Assembly: GCA_003249255.1 (NCBI GenBank)
Contig: QKJP01000036.1
Span: 207,889 to 271,888 of the forward strand
Reading direction: 5' to 3'
DNA: 64,000 bases
From: Bacteroidales bacterium
GTDB taxonomy: Bacteria > Bacteroidota > Bacteroidia > Bacteroidales > Marinilabiliaceae
The number at the start of each line of letters is the position of its first letter. Position 1 is the first letter of the stretch. Positions 63,498 through 64,000 of this stretch are shown here, one piece after another. Position numbers and translations under genes: made by a program. Under the pieces are notes generated by a model. It searched no databases, was not told the origin of the DNA, and saw only the letters and a program-made list of their open reading frames with translations.

Positions 63498-63619
63498 CCG
63501 ATGGCTGCGCATCGGCTCCTTTTATGTCTTTTTGAAATTTAGTGGGTACGATGCGCTTGTGACACTAAAGTGTCATCATCATGCGCATGCATAACGAAGC
63601 AACCGGACGAATTGTTCCG
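63498..63619 (-). promoter_or_regulatory. structured leader upstream of metY
   Basis: Three hairpins: CCGATG-loop-CATCGG (63498-63515); a nested stem ATGCGC(63551)...GCGCAT(63588) enclosing TGACAC-TAAA-GTGTCA (63560-63575); and CGGA...TCCG (63604-63619). The word GCGCAT or its complement occurs in several arms, allowing alternative pairings. No SAM-I or SAM-II consensus was found. It may be a regulatory RNA leader or another REP-like element. The rest of 63405-63768 shows nothing. Confidence 0.4.
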
Positions 63620-63768
63620 ACAAAGTTGTGATTGTTATGTTGTTTTTCTTGCTTCATCTTATTGATGTAACAAAATAAGAGATTATTGTTTTAAGTAGCA
63701 AGGGGTGAAGTGGGTTTGTTTGTAAAAAAGTGAGTGAAATAAGGGGATGTTTTCATTTAACTGAACTT

Positions 63769-63882
63769 TTATGAATGTTCAAAAGAAGTTTTCTTGTTCC
63801 CCTCACTAGTCCCCTTACTACTCTTACACATGCTAAAAAGCAATAAGCTCCCAATAATAATTGGTATTAATCTATATTTCAT
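63769..63882 (-). CDS. putative 37-residue lipoprotein
   Basis: MKYRLIPIIIGSLLLFSMC is a lipoprotein-type signal ending in Cys19, followed by about 18 polar residues (KSSKGTSEGNKK...). Very short lipoproteins of this kind are common in Bacteroidota. No family and no operon partner, so it may be a chance frame. Confidence 0.4.
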   Translation of the reverse strand: MKYRLIPIIIGSLLLFSMCKSSKGTSEGNKKTSFEHS

Positions 63883-64000
63883 TACAAGTAAAATTGATGG
63901 TTGATAAAGTATTTTGAGTTAAGGATGCATTATAAAACAGATTCCACAAAAGAATCTAAGATTTTGATAGTTTTTAACTAAATAGAAGAGGTAACGTCGC

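Overview
This window looks like chromosome from a low-GC, Gram-negative Bacteroidota, probably a marine or anaerobic Bacteroidales/Marinilabiliales-type organism. That placement is an inference. The evidence is a type IX secretion (T9SS) sorting tail, the short monofunctional BirA, S41/M3/YugP-type peptidases, and several promoters with the Bacteroidota -7 element TAnnTTTG. Nearly all genes lack a Shine-Dalgarno sequence, with two striking exceptions. Most of the window is ordinary housekeeping sequence with small accessory islands.

Layout. 1-880: 5' part of a membrane receptor with a CZB zinc-binding domain, running off the left edge, then a MITE/REP-like repeat. 0.9-16 kb: Dcp-type M3 peptidase lipoprotein, CtpA-like S41 protease, aldehyde dehydrogenase, C_GCAxxG_C_C protein, Na/Pi cotransporter, a degenerate ADP-ribosylglycohydrolase, AI-2E-type permease, SPOR protein, Nudix hydrolase, pyrE, SRPBCC protein and birA. 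16.5-20.5 kb: rsfS-ftsH, then cdsA-psd (phospholipid synthesis). 21-28.5 kb: SLC12-like transporter, GT-C glycosyltransferase, methyltransferase-GT2 fusion, coaD and a thioredoxin-fold protein without CXXC, followed by a second MITE/REP-like copy. 29-34 kb: YugP-like metallopeptidase and a PiT phosphate transporter with PhoU-like tail, divergent from a PhoR/PhoB-type two-component pair. 34-41 kb: SPOR lipoprotein, YbaK deacylase, envelope proteins, recX, tRNA-Leu, recO, and an aminotransferase homologue that has lost its PLP lysine. 41.4-42 kb: tRNA-Arg with a GIY-YIG nuclease gene and a duplicated, broken tRNA 3' part. 42-54 kb: two chemoreceptors, a lone periplasmic Cache-domain protein, a hybrid-sensor histidine kinase, fabH, a minimal T9SS cargo and a porin. 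54.3-57.7 kb: two identical tRNA-Gln genes and an arsR-arsE-arsF-arsG-permease-like operon with paired operators. 57.7-64 kb: trpS, RluA-type pseudouridine synthase, a 15-cysteine metallothionein-like protein, a REP-associated transposase between inverted REP units, and O-acetylhomoserine sulfhydrylase behind a structured leader.

The genes most worth attention are the PLP-dead aminotransferase homologue, where four cofactor-contacting positions are altered together; the tRNA-Arg/GIY-YIG element; the REP/transposase family; and the redox/arsenical operon with a Cys-rich protein nearby. No CRISPR array, prophage, restriction system or rRNA operon was seen. All family assignments come from motif reading; no database search was run.
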